Below, one piece after another: positions 1 to 10,142 of a stretch of 64,000 nt of DNA. The translations under genes and the position numbers were made by a program. Under the pieces are notes generated by a model that saw nothing but the letters and a program-made list of their open reading frames with translations, did no database searches and was not told the origin of the DNA. The DNA is from an uncultured Acidobacteriia bacterium (GTDB lineage Bacteria > Acidobacteriota > Terriglobia > Bryobacterales > Bryobacteraceae). Numbering within the stretch: the first letter of the stretch is position 1; the number at the start of each line of letters is the position of its first letter. Location: the NCBI GenBank assembly GCA_903900705.1, contig CAIUOG010000055.1, positions 20,116-84,115 of the forward strand, in the 5' to 3' direction.

Positions 1-47
1 TCCTGAGCCGCCAGCAGGCACGGGAGCAACAGCAGCAGAAAGCGCAT
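1..47 (-). CDS. Secreted protein, N-terminal fragment only
   Basis: The frame starts with ATG at 47 and runs off the left edge after 15 complete codons. The visible residues are MRFLLLLLPCLLAAQ, which is a short positively charged start, a leucine-rich core and an A-A-Q cleavage-like end, so this is a signal peptide. It begins 19 bases after the purF stop on the same strand and may be read from the same transcript. The function cannot be told from the visible part. Confidence 0.6.
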   Translation of the reverse strand, partial: MRFLLLLLPCLLAAQ

Positions 48-66
48 AAACTGGCCGGATTGCCTG

Positions 67-1512
67 CTAGGCGCCGGCTTTTTTGCCGGCGCGAACCAAC
101 TGATCGATGTTCACGAAGTCGGTCGGATAATTGCCGGTGTAGCAGGCGTAGCAGTAGGAACCGCGTCCGATCTTGTCCGGATCATCGGCCACCGCGCGGT
201 TCAGACCGGCGAGCGACAGATAGGCGAGGGAATCTGCCTCAATGTAGCGGCGAATCTCATCAATCGTACTGTTCGCGGCGATCAGTTCACTCTTGTTCGG
301 GGTGTCCACGCCGTAGAAACAGGGCGAAACGGTGGGCGGGCAGGAGATCCGCAGGTGGACTTCACGCGCGCCCGCCTGGCGAACCATGCGGACAATTTTG
401 CGGCTGGTGGTGCCGCGCACAATCGAATCATCCACCAGAATTACGCTCTTGCCTTCGAGCAGACTGCGGATCGGATTCAGCTTCAGCTTCACACCGAAAT
501 CGCGGATCGCCTGCGAAGGTTCGATAAACGTACGGCCCACGTAGTGGTTGCGGATCAGCGCCTGGCGGTAGGGCAGACCCGACTCGGCGGCATAACCCAG
601 GGCGGCCGCGTTGCCGGAATCCGGCACGGGGACCACGATATCGGCAGCGGCCGGAGCTTCACGGGCCAGCAGGACGCCCATCAGTTCGCGCGAAGTCTGC
701 ACCGAACGACCGAAAACCAGCGAATCCGGGCGGGCGAAATACACATGCTCGAAAACGCACTGCGAGCGCGGCTTCTCCGGCGCAAAACGTTCGCGGCTGA
801 CGCCTTCCGGCCCTACAATCACCATCTCGCCGGGCTGAACGTCGTTCAGGTAAACCGCGTTCAGAAGATCAAAGGCGCAGGTTTCCGAGGCAAACACATG
901 GGCGTGCGAACCGCCAATTTCCAACTGGCCCATAGCCAGTGGACGGAACCCGTAGGGATCGCGGGCCACGATGATGCGGTCTTCGGCGAGGAATACAAGA
1001 GAAAACGCGCCTTCCAGTTGCAGCAGCGCGTCGCGCAAAGCCGCGGCCAGCGTCTTTTCGCGGGAATGCGCCACCAGATGCAGAATGACTTCGGTATCGC
1101 TGGATGCCTGAAAAATCGCGCCGCGGTCTTCCAGATCCTTGCGCAGTTCCGCGGCATTCGTGATGTTGCCGTTGTGCGCCACCGCAATCCGGCCTTTGTT
1201 GCAGTGCACGGAGAACGGCTGGGCGTTGCGCGCCACCGTGTCGCCGGTAGTGGAGTACCGCGTGTGACCGATGGCCAGCGTTCCAGGCAGGCCCTTCAGA
1301 ACATCGTTCGTAAAGATGTCCGACACATGGCCCATCTGTTTCGTGGTGTTGATGACCCCACCGCTGCTGCTGGAGATGCCGGCGCTTTCCTGGCCGCGAT
1401 GCTGCAGAGCGTAGAGCGAAAGATACGCGAGTTTAGAGGCTTCGGGATGGCCGTAGATGGCTACGACGCCGCATTCTTCGTGCAACTTGTCAAACTGAAG
1501 ATCTTCATGCAT
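67..1512 (-). CDS. purF: Amidophosphoribosyltransferase
   Basis: This enzyme makes 5-phosphoribosylamine from PRPP and glutamine, the first committed step of purine synthesis, in the cytoplasm. The protein has 481 residues, the normal length. An N-terminal propeptide of 13 residues precedes Cys14 ([10 protein letters not shown]), the glutaminase nucleophile exposed after processing. The PRPP-binding loop is [14 protein letters not shown]. Cysteines in SQCVF, RISCPP and SYCYACYTG match the four [4Fe-4S] ligands of the Bacillus-type enzyme, so an oxygen-sensitive cluster is expected. The gene overlaps the end of purL by 8 bases, so the two are probably translationally coupled. Confidence 0.97.
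   Translation of the reverse strand: MHEDLQFDKLHEECGVVAIYGHPEASKLAYLSLYALQHRGQESAGISSSSGGVINTTKQMGHVSDIFTNDVLKGLPGTLAIGHTRYSTTGDTVARNAQPFSVHCNKGRIAVAHNGNITNAAELRKDLEDRGAIFQASSDTEVILHLVAHSREKTLAAALRDALLQLEGAFSLVFLAEDRIIVARDPYGFRPLAMGQLEIGGSHAHVFASETCAFDLLNAVYLNDVQPGEMVIVGPEGVSRERFAPEKPRSQCVFEHVYFARPDSLVFGRSVQTSRELMGVLLAREAPAAADIVVPVPDSGNAAALGYAAESGLPYRQALIRNHYVGRTFIEPSQAIRDFGVKLKLNPIRSLLEGKSVILVDDSIVRGTTSRKIVRMVRQAGAREVHLRISCPPTVSPCFYGVDTPNKSELIAANSTIDEIRRYIEADSLAYLSLAGLNRAVADDPDKIGRGSYCYACYTGNYPTDFVNIDQLVRAGKKAGA
71..92. other. Perfect 8-bp inverted repeat at the 3' end of purF
   Basis: Bases 71-78 (GCGCCGGC) and 85-92 (GCCGGCGC) are perfect inverted arms around a six-base T/A loop. The hairpin covers the last purF codons just before the stop at 67-69. 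The A/T tract lies in the loop and not after the stem, so this is not a classical intrinsic terminator. It could shape mRNA decay or coupling to the downstream gene, or be chance from lysine-alanine-glycine codons. Confidence 0.4.
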
Positions 1513-3733
1513 GGAGTGTTTTCAGAAGAGCCGGTAAGCCTGTTTCAAACGTCTGCTTCAGATCGGAAACCGCCACGTCGATCAACAGGGCGCCCCCGTC
1601 ATTCGCAATCTGTAACCGCGAATTCATTGTAACCCCAATTACGCCGCCATCCACCCCGTGCCGTAACATTATTTGCGCAATTTGTTCCGGAGCGGAGGTG
1701 GAAATCAGGATCCTGGAGGGCGCTTCGCCGAACAGTTCAAACTCGGCGCGATCCACGCCCGGCACGGTGACGCGCGCTCCGATGGCGCCGGTGCAGGCTT
1801 CGCTCAGCGTTACGGCGAGACCACCATCGCTCAGGTCGTGCGCGGATTCCGCAAGGCCCGCCGCAACGATTTCGCGCATCGCATCGTGCACGCGCTTCTC
1901 GTAGTCCATATCGAGAGCCGGAGGCAGACCCCACAGATTATTGAGGATCACCTTGGCGTATTCACCCGAACCAAAGCGTTGCGCATCGGTCCGCCGGAAG
2001 CCGCCCAGCAGCACGAGGCTCGCGCCTTCGCGCCGGAAGGCAATCGGAACGGGAGCGGCGGTCTTCATGAGACCGATAATGCCGAGGACAGGGGTGGGAT
2101 AAATCCCCTCACCCAGCGTTTCGTTGTAAAGACTGACGTTGCCTCCGGTAATCGGCGCGTCGAAGTGCGAGCAGGCCTCGGCGATGCCTTCAATCGCTTC
2201 CACCAGCTGCGCCATGATTTCGGGCCGTTCCGGGTTCCCGAAGTTCAGATTGTTGGTTGCCGCCATCGGTTCGGCGCCCACCGTCGCGAGATTGCGGCAG
2301 CATTCGGCAACCGCGAGTTTCGCGCCTTCCCGGGGGTCGAGATAGCAGTAGCGTCCGTTGCCATCGAGAGACATGGCGATCGACTGGTCGGTTTCCTTCA
2401 CACGCACCACGGCCGCATCCGCGCCCGGTCCGGCCAGGGTGTTGGTCCGGACCTGATAGTCGTACTGTTCCCAGATCCAGCGTTTCGAACAGAGATCCGG
2501 GGAGCCCACCAGACGGAGCAGGTCGGCATTCAGATCCGACGAAGCGGGGATTTCCGCCGGCGGGTCGAGAGGCGCCTTCCGGAATGGCGGCACATTGTGG
2601 GGACGGTCGTACTTCGGAGCCTCATCCGCCAGCGCCGGATTCGGAATTTCGGCCTCTAACTTGCCCTTGTGCCGGATGCGCAGATTGCCGTCCGGTGTGA
2701 CGGTCCCGATAGTGACGGCATCGAGGCCCCACTTGCGGAACACGCGGAAGACTTCCTCTTCCCTGCCCTTTTCGGCCACCAGCAGCATGCGTTCCTGGGA
2801 CTCGGAAAGCAGCATCTCATAGGCCGTCATGCCAGGTTCCCGCTGCGGAACCAGATCGAGATCAATGTCGATCCCCACGCCACCGCGACTGCCCATCTCG
2901 CAGGAGGACGACGTGAGCCCCGCCGCGCCCATGTCCTGAATGGCGACGATCGCTCCGGTCTTCATGGCCTCAATGCAGGCTTCCAGCAGCAGCTTTTCGA
3001 GGAACGGGTCACCTACCTGCACGTTGGGGCGCTTCTGTTTCGATTCTTCCGTGAACTCCGCGCTCGCCATCGACGCGCCGTGAATACCGTCCCGGCCCGT
3101 CTTCGCGCCCACATAAATCACCGGATTGCCGATGCCCGACGCCTTCGCGTAAAAAACCTCGTTCTCTTTGCAAACGCCGAGAGCAAAAACGTTCACCAGC
3201 GGATTGCCGGAATAGCAGTCTTCAAAGAGACACTCGCCACCCACTGTGGGAACGCCAAAGCAGTTGCCGTAGTGCGCGATGCCGCTCACCACGCCGGTGA
3301 GAATCTGCTGGTTAAGGACGGAGGTTGCCGTGCCTTCCGGCCGGCCGAACCGAAGCGAATCGAGCACAGCAATGGGCCGCGCGCCCATGGTGAAGATGTC
3401 CCGCAGAATGCCGCCGACGCCCGTTGCCGCCCCCTGGAACGGTTCAATGTAGCTCGGGTGATTGTGGGATTCGATCTTGAAAGCCACCACCCAGCCACCG
3501 CCGATGCCGACCACGCCGGCATTTTCGCCGGGGCCCTGCACCACATACTTGCCGGTGGTGGGCAGCTTCCGAAGGTGGATGCGTGAACTCTTGTAGGAAC
3601 AATGCTCGCTCCACATCACGCTGAAGACGCCGAGTTCGGTATAGCTCGGCTCACGGCCAAGAAGGGAGACGATCTTGTCGTACTCGCCCTGGGTCAGTTG
3701 GTGCTGAGCGATCAGCTCCGGAGTCATCTTCAT
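1505..3733 (-). CDS. purL: Phosphoribosylformylglycinamidine synthase subunit PurL
   Basis: PurL is the ATP-dependent subunit that turns FGAR into FGAM using ammonia supplied by PurQ. The 742-residue length is that of the short, Bacillus-type PurL, which works in a complex with PurQ and PurS, and not the ~1300-residue fused enzyme of proteobacteria. Visible family segments include [13 protein letters not shown] near the N-terminus, the glycine-rich [19 protein letters not shown], and [11 protein letters not shown] in the second half. The start overlaps the purQ stop by 4 bases and the end overlaps purF by 8 bases. No purS gene lies next to the cluster in this window. Confidence 0.97.
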   Translation of the reverse strand: MKMTPELIAQHQLTQGEYDKIVSLLGREPSYTELGVFSVMWSEHCSYKSSRIHLRKLPTTGKYVVQGPGENAGVVGIGGGWVVAFKIESHNHPSYIEPFQGAATGVGGILRDIFTMGARPIAVLDSLRFGRPEGTATSVLNQQILTGVVSGIAHYGNCFGVPTVGGECLFEDCYSGNPLVNVFALGVCKENEVFYAKASGIGNPVIYVGAKTGRDGIHGASMASAEFTEESKQKRPNVQVGDPFLEKLLLEACIEAMKTGAIVAIQDMGAAGLTSSSCEMGSRGGVGIDIDLDLVPQREPGMTAYEMLLSESQERMLLVAEKGREEEVFRVFRKWGLDAVTIGTVTPDGNLRIRHKGKLEAEIPNPALADEAPKYDRPHNVPPFRKAPLDPPAEIPASSDLNADLLRLVGSPDLCSKRWIWEQYDYQVRTNTLAGPGADAAVVRVKETDQSIAMSLDGNGRYCYLDPREGAKLAVAECCRNLATVGAEPMAATNNLNFGNPERPEIMAQLVEAIEGIAEACSHFDAPITGGNVSLYNETLGEGIYPTPVLGIIGLMKTAAPVPIAFRREGASLVLLGGFRRTDAQRFGSGEYAKVILNNLWGLPPALDMDYEKRVHDAMREIVAAGLAESAHDLSDGGLAVTLSEACTGAIGARVTVPGVDRAEFELFGEAPSRILISTSAPEQIAQIMLRHGVDGGVIGVTMNSRLQIANDGGALLIDVAVSDLKQTFETGLPALLKTLHA

Positions 3734-4404
3734 TTGGTCAGAACCGGGATATTGGCAAGCATCGATTGGAAAATTCCGAGACCGTCAGTGGAACCCATCA
3801 GCGGGTCACAGGCGCGTTCGGGGTGCGGCATCATCCCGAGGACGTTGCGCTCGCGATTCAGAATGCCTGCGATATCGCGGGCTGAGCCGTTAGGGTTCTC
3901 CAGATACCGAAACGCCACGCGATCCTCCGCTTCGAGCTCATCCAGCGTGCGCTGGTCGGCAAAGTACTGGCCTTCGCCGTGCGCGATGGGGATCCGCAGC
4001 ACCTGGCCTTTAGAAAGTTTCGAGGTAAACGGTGAATCTGCGGTTTCAGTCCGCAGCGCCACCTCTTTGCAGATGAAGCGCAACCCGACGTTGCGCAGCA
4101 GTGCACCCGGCAGCAGACCCGCTTCCACCAGGATCTGGAAGCCGTTGCAGACGCCGATCACCAGTCCGCCATCCGCCGCGAAATTCTTCACGGCCTGCAT
4201 CACCGGCGAGAAGCGCGCGATGGCGCCGCAGCGAAGGTAGTCGCCGTAGGAGAAGCCGCCGGGAAGCACCACGGCATCCACATCGCCTAAAGTATGGGAG
4301 TCATGCCAGATGAACTCGGCGTGACCTTTCAGATTCTGGTGAATGGCGTACCACGCATCGTGGTCGCAATTACTGCCCGGGAAAACGAGGACGCCGACTT
4401 TCAT
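3730..4404 (-). CDS. purQ: Phosphoribosylformylglycinamidine synthase subunit PurQ (glutamine amidotransferase)
   Basis: PurQ splits glutamine and passes ammonia to PurL. The protein has 224 residues, as usual. The class I amidotransferase triad is visible: Cys86 in [13 protein letters not shown], and His194 and Glu196 in [10 protein letters not shown]. The N-terminus [14 protein letters not shown] is typical of the family. It is the first gene of purQ-purL-purF, all on the minus strand with overlapping ends. Only 50 bases separate its start from the stop of the upstream propeller gene, and I see no clear promoter there, so read-through from the cytochrome cluster is possible. Confidence 0.96.
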   Translation of the reverse strand: MKVGVLVFPGSNCDHDAWYAIHQNLKGHAEFIWHDSHTLGDVDAVVLPGGFSYGDYLRCGAIARFSPVMQAVKNFAADGGLVIGVCNGFQILVEAGLLPGALLRNVGLRFICKEVALRTETADSPFTSKLSKGQVLRIPIAHGEGQYFADQRTLDELEAEDRVAFRYLENPNGSARDIAGILNRERNVLGMMPHPERACDPLMGSTDGLGIFQSMLANIPVLTK

Positions 4405-4454
4405 GTGGGGAAATTTCAGTTTAGCAACAGGTGCCTGACGCTCCTTGGAAGGGG

Positions 4455-5426
4455 CTACCGGTTTCCCTTCCCAAATACCAGTACCCTCCCGTGCAGCGCG
4501 TCCGCCAGATAAACCCGGCCCTTCGCATCCACATGAATGGCATCCACCCGCTGCATCTGGTCAAGGCCGTCGCCTCTCTGTCCAAATGATGTCACCGGGT
4601 GGCCCGCTTCGTCGTAAATCCGGACCACCATATGACCGGCATCCACCACCGCACAGCCGGACAACCGTTCATCGCACACAAATGGACCCGGCACGCGAAT
4701 GTCGTCCCATCTCGTCTCGCCCCGCAGCTTTCCCGCCGGACTGAATTCCTCCACCAGATTGGGGAAGCTGCCCAGTACATCCACCTGATTGCGTATTACC
4801 GACAACCAGACCGGCTGGTGCATTTCCCGCGGCAAGTGGAAGAAGGCGGTCTGCTCCCCTTCCCGGTTGAGGGTCACGACGCATTGCTTTCCCGCGTCCA
4901 GCACGAACAACGCGCTGCCATCGGCGGACAGCGCCAGGGAGACCGGGGTTTCCAGCAGTCGCCCGGCGCGCCGCGGAATCAGTGTCCGGTCGAACTCACC
5001 GGTCTCGTCAAAGACATATACACCGCCCGTCGCCGCATCCGCCAGATAGATGCGCCCCACCGCGTCTGCGATCATTCCCGAAGGGGATTGCAACGTGGCC
5101 TCACCAACGCGCCGGATCTCGCGGTAGGTACCCGGTTCCGGATCGAAGACATGCACCGATCCGGTTCCGCTGTCAGAGATCCAGACCCGACCCTGGCGAT
5201 CTGTCACCACGGACTGCGGCGAGCCGATGCCCCACGGAAATTCTCCCCGCCCGAACGCCGTATTCGCCGCCTTGCGGTTCAGAACCTTCGGCGGATGGAT
5301 TCCGCCACGGGTCCCAAACGTATATAAATGGCGGTACTGTGTTTCGCCCCGCGATTCCCGTGCCTCACGCTCCTGGCCGGACGCGGCGAGCACCAGCAAC
5401 ATCAGGCCGAAAGGGACGGTGCGCAT
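4455..5426 (-). CDS. Secreted NHL-repeat beta-propeller protein
   Basis: The protein has 323 residues with a short signal peptide ([17 protein letters not shown]). It is made of repeating blades of the type G-x-I/V-x-V-x-D-x-x-x-x-x-V-x-V-F, for example [32 protein letters not shown] and [16 protein letters not shown]. This is the NHL/six-bladed propeller pattern, a scaffold for binding proteins or ligands with no enzyme motif visible. It starts 3 bases after the 12-haem cytochrome gene ends and is the last propeller of the cytochrome unit. A structural or assembly role with the neighbouring cytochromes is inferred from context only. Confidence 0.85.
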   Translation of the reverse strand: MRTVPFGLMLLVLAASGQEREARESRGETQYRHLYTFGTRGGIHPPKVLNRKAANTAFGRGEFPWGIGSPQSVVTDRQGRVWISDSGTGSVHVFDPEPGTYREIRRVGEATLQSPSGMIADAVGRIYLADAATGGVYVFDETGEFDRTLIPRRAGRLLETPVSLALSADGSALFVLDAGKQCVVTLNREGEQTAFFHLPREMHQPVWLSVIRNQVDVLGSFPNLVEEFSPAGKLRGETRWDDIRVPGPFVCDERLSGCAVVDAGHMVVRIYDEAGHPVTSFGQRGDGLDQMQRVDAIHVDAKGRVYLADALHGRVLVFGKGNR

Positions 5427-5429
5427 GGG

Positions 5430-7226
5430 TTAGTAAGTTCGGGGATTGTGATTGTCGCCATGGCAGACCAGATAGCAGCCGCGGGTCGCTCCGGTGTTGA
5501 AATACCCGTAGTACGTCGTGGCACGGCTTACAACGCCGGTATCGAAATTGATCATGGCATGGTTGGCCGATGAGTTTCCGCCGATGACGCCGTGCGGGTC
5601 GTGGCAGGTGGTGCATCCGTAACTGCGGTGATTGTCGTGGGGGCTGATGTTGGCGACAGTCGTGAGATTGTGGCACTTATTGCACATTGCCGACGCGGCA
5701 TTGGAGTTTCCGGAGGAGCCCCCCAACGTCTCCTGATACAGCGTGAATTGCAGTAAATGCGGGAAAGTGGAGCCGTGCGGACCATCGGGCCCGGTGCTGC
5801 TGATGGTGCGTGAGGCGTTGTTATTGTGGCAGTCGGTGCAGTAGATCAGGGATGTCTTCGTGAGGGGCCGGCTGGTGATATTCGCGCCATTGATATCAGT
5901 CACATACGGGCGCAGGGAGGAATTGCCGGTGTTCGCCACGCTGTTCCCCATGACGTTGTGCCCGATTGTGGAAGTGAATTTCAGCCGCAGGTTGTACTGG
6001 TCGGGAGGTGTCGGGGGCGGAGCGGTGTAGGTTGCCGGCAGAGGGCCTTCGAGATAACGTCCCGCCGTGCGTCCGTAAGAGCTGGTGGTAGGTTTGTTCG
6101 TGCTGTCCGCGTGGCACTTGAGACAAACCTGATACTCCTTCGTGGCCGGGACCTGGGAGCCCGTCGTGTCATATCCGCTGACGCCCGTCAGACTGAGCGG
6201 CAGCGCGGGTGGAAGCGGAAAGCCCGGCTGCGCCTGAGCCGCGTGATCGTTATGGCAGTCTTCGCACTCGGCGTGGCGCGTCGAGTTCACAGGCAGCGTC
6301 TCCGCCGCATCGTGTGCCCCGGTGACAGTCAAAGTGGGGTGCGAATATGTTTTACTGAACTCCGCCATCACATTGAGCGGCGCGGGCGAGACGTTCGCAC
6401 CACTGTGGCAGGGGCTGCAATTCGCCTCTTCCTTCGCACGCAGATCCCGCGGTCCCGTGCCGTTCTGATGCGCCCCGTGACAGTTGGAACAGGCATTCGC
6501 GGCCACCGTGCCGTAAGCGCCAAATCCCGCAGTGGTGGGCACGGTGCTGGTCACGGTGGCGTGCGCTCCGCTGGTCCATCCGTTCAGAATATTGGGTTGC
6601 GGGCGAGTGGAATCATGGCATGCGGTACAGAGCGCGCCCGCGGCATTGGACCGGACCAGAAAATTCTTCGCCACGGCATCCTTGTTCTGCACATGAGGGT
6701 CGTGGCAGGTGGTGCATTCCACCTTTCCGCTGACCAGCAGCACGGTCGGATCCTTGCTCGCGGGACTGCTGCCGAAAAGTCCCGAGAATAGCTGACCGTT
6801 GTCCACGGGAGTCATGCTCACCGGGTGACTGGTTGCCAGATTGGCGCCGAAGACATCCCCCGGAGTCATGGAACCCGTTGTGGTGATGGTCCCCTGCGCC
6901 ACCGTCAGACCTACTGCAACTGTGCCGTCATGGCAGCTCAGACAGAGCTTTGAGGAACCGGCCGAAGGGGTCTGCGTGCCGGAGACATAAGTGCTGCTCG
7001 TATAAGTAGTATAGGTCTGGACCGACAGTTTGTGATCCCACAGGGGAGTCACATTCGGCGTGATGTTGTGTGGAGCGTGGCAGATAATACACGCGTCTAT
7101 GGCCGCCGATTTCACCGGCCCTGTTCCGGCGGCAGTCAGGTCATGCTGACTCCCGATCACCGCGATCTTACTGCTCGCGCCGTAAGCACACACCGGGATC
7201 AGCAGCAGAGCCACACACAACCTCAT
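5430..7226 (-). CDS. Secreted dodecahaem c-type cytochrome
   Basis: The protein has 598 residues: a signal peptide (MRLCVALLLIPVCAYG) and 11 CXXCH motifs plus one final CXXXCH (CYLVCH), so up to 12 covalently bound haems. Extra histidines in CHAPH, CHDPH, CHNDH and HPVS are good distal ligands. The first 210 or so residues (GSQHDL, CHAPH, PLWD, CLSCHDG, HPVS, CTTCHDPH, CTACH) line up with the whole tetrahaem protein encoded at 10143-10796, so the two are paralogous over that part. The Shine-Dalgarno GGAGG sits 8 bases before the ATG, and the start overlaps the upstream propeller gene by 4 bases. Likely periplasmic or outside the cell; the redox partner is unknown. Confidence 0.93.
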   Translation of the reverse strand: MRLCVALLLIPVCAYGASSKIAVIGSQHDLTAAGTGPVKSAAIDACIICHAPHNITPNVTPLWDHKLSVQTYTTYTSSTYVSGTQTPSAGSSKLCLSCHDGTVAVGLTVAQGTITTTGSMTPGDVFGANLATSHPVSMTPVDNGQLFSGLFGSSPASKDPTVLLVSGKVECTTCHDPHVQNKDAVAKNFLVRSNAAGALCTACHDSTRPQPNILNGWTSGAHATVTSTVPTTAGFGAYGTVAANACSNCHGAHQNGTGPRDLRAKEEANCSPCHSGANVSPAPLNVMAEFSKTYSHPTLTVTGAHDAAETLPVNSTRHAECEDCHNDHAAQAQPGFPLPPALPLSLTGVSGYDTTGSQVPATKEYQVCLKCHADSTNKPTTSSYGRTAGRYLEGPLPATYTAPPPTPPDQYNLRLKFTSTIGHNVMGNSVANTGNSSLRPYVTDINGANITSRPLTKTSLIYCTDCHNNNASRTISSTGPDGPHGSTFPHLLQFTLYQETLGGSSGNSNAASAMCNKCHNLTTVANISPHDNHRSYGCTTCHDPHGVIGGNSSANHAMINFDTGVVSRATTYYGYFNTGATRGCYLVCHGDNHNPRTY

Positions 7227-8200
7227 TCCGACTTCCTCCGGAAGTGAAATACCTGCACACGGCGGTTCAGCGAATCCGCCACATACATCACATTACGGCT
7301 GTCGATGGAAATACCGGAAGGCAACTGAAACTGGCCCGCCTGATTTCCGGTCGAACCGAAATAGTACAGCAGGTGGCCCTGCTGGTCGAATACCTGAACG
7401 GTCTCAAACAATGCATCCACCACATAGAGGTTTCCTTCGCTGTCGACGGCGATCCCCTTGGGCCGGTTCAGCGTGCCCGACGTGTTCCCCGGCTCGCCGA
7501 ACGCGCTGACAAACTCACCCTCAGTGGTCAGGGTCTGGACGCGGAAATTCATGGAATCGACCACATGGAGGCGACCGGCGGATAACGTGAGAGACGTCGG
7601 AAAATTGAACTCTCCTTCCGCCCTGCCACGCTTTCCGATCACACGTACCAGCGCGCCATCGGTACGAAAAACCAGGACCTGATGGCGCAGCGTATCGGCC
7701 ACATACAAACGCCGCGCCGCGCGATCGAGAGCCATGCCCGTAGGGCGTTGCAGAGCAGTCGGCCCGGTACCGCCGATAAACCGGAGGAACTTGCCCCTGG
7801 TATCGAACACCAGGATTTTCCGGCGCACGGAATCCGAAACGTAAATATCGTCGTTCGAATCGCACGCCACATCGATCGGTGACTCAAATGTACTGCCACG
7901 CGGACCTTTCAGAAACTGGTATTTCTGCTTCTCGAAGTCATAAACGTGGACCCCCTTCTGCCCAGGGTCCGCTACCATCAAGCGTCCTCTGCTGTCCTGC
8001 GCGACCCCATACGGTCTTGTAACCTCCGGACGGTCCGGCGGCCCCACAATCCACTCGAAGACCTTCGGCAGAAAACTACGTGGCCGGGTGAACTCCCGGA
8101 CCGAGGGAATCGTGCGCCAATACTCGATGCCGGCATGCGTGGTGGCGCCCGGTAACGGCAGGCAGGCAAGGAACCACAGGATGGCGGCGCGGGTTTTCAT
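7223..8200 (-). CDS. Secreted NHL-repeat beta-propeller protein
   Basis: The protein has 325 residues with a signal peptide (MKTRAAILWFLACLPLPGATTHAG). At least five NHL blades are visible, such as DIYVSDSVRRKILVFD, RLYVADTLRHQVLVF, RLHVVDSMNFRVQTL, NLYVVDALFETVQVFD and VMYVADSLNRRVQVFH. No catalytic motif is present. Its start overlaps the beta-barrel gene end by 4 bases and its end overlaps the 12-haem cytochrome start by 4 bases, so it is translated in step with both. This position, between a barrel and a cytochrome, suggests a role at the outer membrane, which is an inference. Confidence 0.87.
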   Translation of the reverse strand: MKTRAAILWFLACLPLPGATTHAGIEYWRTIPSVREFTRPRSFLPKVFEWIVGPPDRPEVTRPYGVAQDSRGRLMVADPGQKGVHVYDFEKQKYQFLKGPRGSTFESPIDVACDSNDDIYVSDSVRRKILVFDTRGKFLRFIGGTGPTALQRPTGMALDRAARRLYVADTLRHQVLVFRTDGALVRVIGKRGRAEGEFNFPTSLTLSAGRLHVVDSMNFRVQTLTTEGEFVSAFGEPGNTSGTLNRPKGIAVDSEGNLYVVDALFETVQVFDQQGHLLYYFGSTGNQAGQFQLPSGISIDSRNVMYVADSLNRRVQVFHFRRKSE

Positions 8201-10089
8201 AGAAGCTTCGCGTTCCTTGAAATTCGCAGATACACACGACCGCGACGTGTCTCGGGATAGGTAGTGAAGGTCGTGAAGATCTGGCTCGAATCGGTGAATC
8301 CCATGTCCATCTGAATGCGCCGAAAATGGTAGGTCAGGTGCATGTCCAGAATCTGGAAGTCATTATTAATCACGCCATCGAGATGTTGCAGGGAATGCGT
8401 CCACAGCAATGAAATCTCCAGCTTCCTGACGGGCGTCGCGTGCAGCGTAATTGCCAGAGCACGCAGGTCGCTCGGCACGGGCCGGAGCACCCCGGCCAGC
8501 ACAGAGCCCACCGCAATGTCACCGTAAAGCTGACTGTACAGCGGCAGAGAACTCCCCAGATTACTGTTGAGCGTGGCCGACATCTGCAACAGCGGATGCT
8601 CGATACCGAAGCGCCCCGTATAGCCTTTGCTCAGAAACGCACTGCCGCCGCTTTCGAAATTTCCCTGCTGCCAGCCGCCACCGGCGCGCACGCCCAGGCG
8701 TCCAAACAGATGCTGTGAGATGCTGCCTTCCGCCGAAAAGCTTCGGTCCGTGACCGGCTGCATATTCTGAAGGCTCTCGCTGTTCCCGTGCACCGAACCA
8801 TCAAACTGCGTTGCGCCCGCTTTGCCTGCCTGAAACGAGACGAGATAGTTATCTCCGGCGAGCCGCCCCGACTGGCCTGTGACAGAGCCGCTGCCCAGTT
8901 CCCGGGCATATTGCCCCGAGACGTTCAGCCACTCAAATCTCTTGCTGTAAGTAACTCCGGCCGAGGCAGATGTGTAACTCCCGTTCACGGCGCCATCGGC
9001 GGGCGGAGTAAACACGCTGCTATGGTCCGCGCGCCCGTAGAGGCTGAGCTCTTTCGTCACCTGAAACGAAGTGGTGCCATTGAAATTGAGACTGCCGATA
9101 GAGCGTTCGAGCAGGGCGAGCGTGGACGTGTCAGGCAAGACAGTTCCGGGGCCACCTGTTCCGAGTCCGCCGACGACGGAATTCAGCAACTGCCCGGATA
9201 CGTTCGACGAATAGCCGGCATGCAACGCCGTCTTCCAGCGCCTCCGCTGAAATAGCCGGATATTCCCGTTTGCATAACTCGTCGTCAGATTAATGGGCAT
9301 TCCCAGCAACACATTTGCGGTGGACTGCCGCCCGCCATCGAGATAAACTTCGGAATCGGTCCATACCGTGCGACGCGCCGATCCCTGATTCTGGTAAAGA
9401 CGCTGCTGTAGCGCCGAGGTATTAATGACTCCCGCTGAGGGCGCGAACAGATCCGATTTCTGAGTCTGAATGTGACTGAAGCCCTCAATATCCCAGCCGT
9501 GCCAGTAATACTTCATGTCGGAGTTGAAGTGGTTCACGTGTGACGCGTAATCAGGGAGTCCCGCAATGCCGGAGTTCGACCCGACCGAGCCGATACCCCA
9601 GTCGATCGTGATCGCCGGAAGGTCATGATACTTCACATTCCACGTCAGGCCCAAATCACTGTTTCGTGTTGCCAGGCGATAGGCCGACACCTGTGACAGG
9701 CTTCCGAAGTAGACGTCGGAAACGCGCAGATTCGAATAACGGAAGGTAAGAGGCGAGAGTCTCCGGAGCGCGGTGATGCGCATGGAGATGCCGTTACCGC
9801 CCTGAAAGCCCGCCTCACTGGCCTGCGGGCCGTAAACGAATTCCGGCTGCAGAGTGAAATTCAGAAAGTCCGGACTCATGTAATAACCGTTAACGTCCAG
9901 AGAGATGCTGGCCGGCACAAAGTTGACCTTCTGATTTACCTGGCCGCGGGTCCAAGTCTCATAGTAGCCTGACGAGAAAACGCCAGACACGGTAAGTGGC
10001 ACCGTCTGCGCGATTATCGCCGACGGCGACAGCAGACAGGTCAGGGTCAATAGAATTCTTTTGTCGAAATCAGTCATCTTCAGGTCCAT
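8197..10089 (-). CDS. Predicted outer-membrane beta-barrel protein of the cytochrome cluster
   Basis: The protein has 630 residues with an N-terminal signal peptide ending near SPSAIIAQ. The rest is a chain of short alternating polar/hydrophobic strands rich in Tyr, Ser, Gly and Asn (for instance GYYMSPDFLNFTLQPEFVYG, FRYSNLRVSDVYFG, SASAGVTYSKRFEWLNVSGQ), as in large outer-membrane barrels. No haem motif is present. The context fits a porin sheath for a cytochrome conduit, as in the MtrB or Omb-type porins of metal reducers, but I see no clear family signature and the equivalence is inferred. ATG at 10077 is an alternative start. Confidence 0.72.
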   Translation of the reverse strand: MDLKMTDFDKRILLTLTCLLSPSAIIAQTVPLTVSGVFSSGYYETWTRGQVNQKVNFVPASISLDVNGYYMSPDFLNFTLQPEFVYGPQASEAGFQGGNGISMRITALRRLSPLTFRYSNLRVSDVYFGSLSQVSAYRLATRNSDLGLTWNVKYHDLPAITIDWGIGSVGSNSGIAGLPDYASHVNHFNSDMKYYWHGWDIEGFSHIQTQKSDLFAPSAGVINTSALQQRLYQNQGSARRTVWTDSEVYLDGGRQSTANVLLGMPINLTTSYANGNIRLFQRRRWKTALHAGYSSNVSGQLLNSVVGGLGTGGPGTVLPDTSTLALLERSIGSLNFNGTTSFQVTKELSLYGRADHSSVFTPPADGAVNGSYTSASAGVTYSKRFEWLNVSGQYARELGSGSVTGQSGRLAGDNYLVSFQAGKAGATQFDGSVHGNSESLQNMQPVTDRSFSAEGSISQHLFGRLGVRAGGGWQQGNFESGGSAFLSKGYTGRFGIEHPLLQMSATLNSNLGSSLPLYSQLYGDIAVGSVLAGVLRPVPSDLRALAITLHATPVRKLEISLLWTHSLQHLDGVINNDFQILDMHLTYHFRRIQMDMGFTDSSQIFTTFTTYPETRRGRVYLRISRNAKLL

Positions 10090-10142
10090 CTGAGTTAAAG
10101 GCCCGGGTGGACGGCAAGTCAGCCGCCCACCCGATCATCGGC

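Noticed and set aside
71..92. Intrinsic terminator of the purine operon
   Set aside because: The T/A run is inside the loop and no T-tract follows the stem on the transcribed strand.
355..1632. A 425-codon plus-strand open frame over purF
   Set aside because: It is antisense to a clear purF gene, has no domain pattern and results from GC-rich codon bias.
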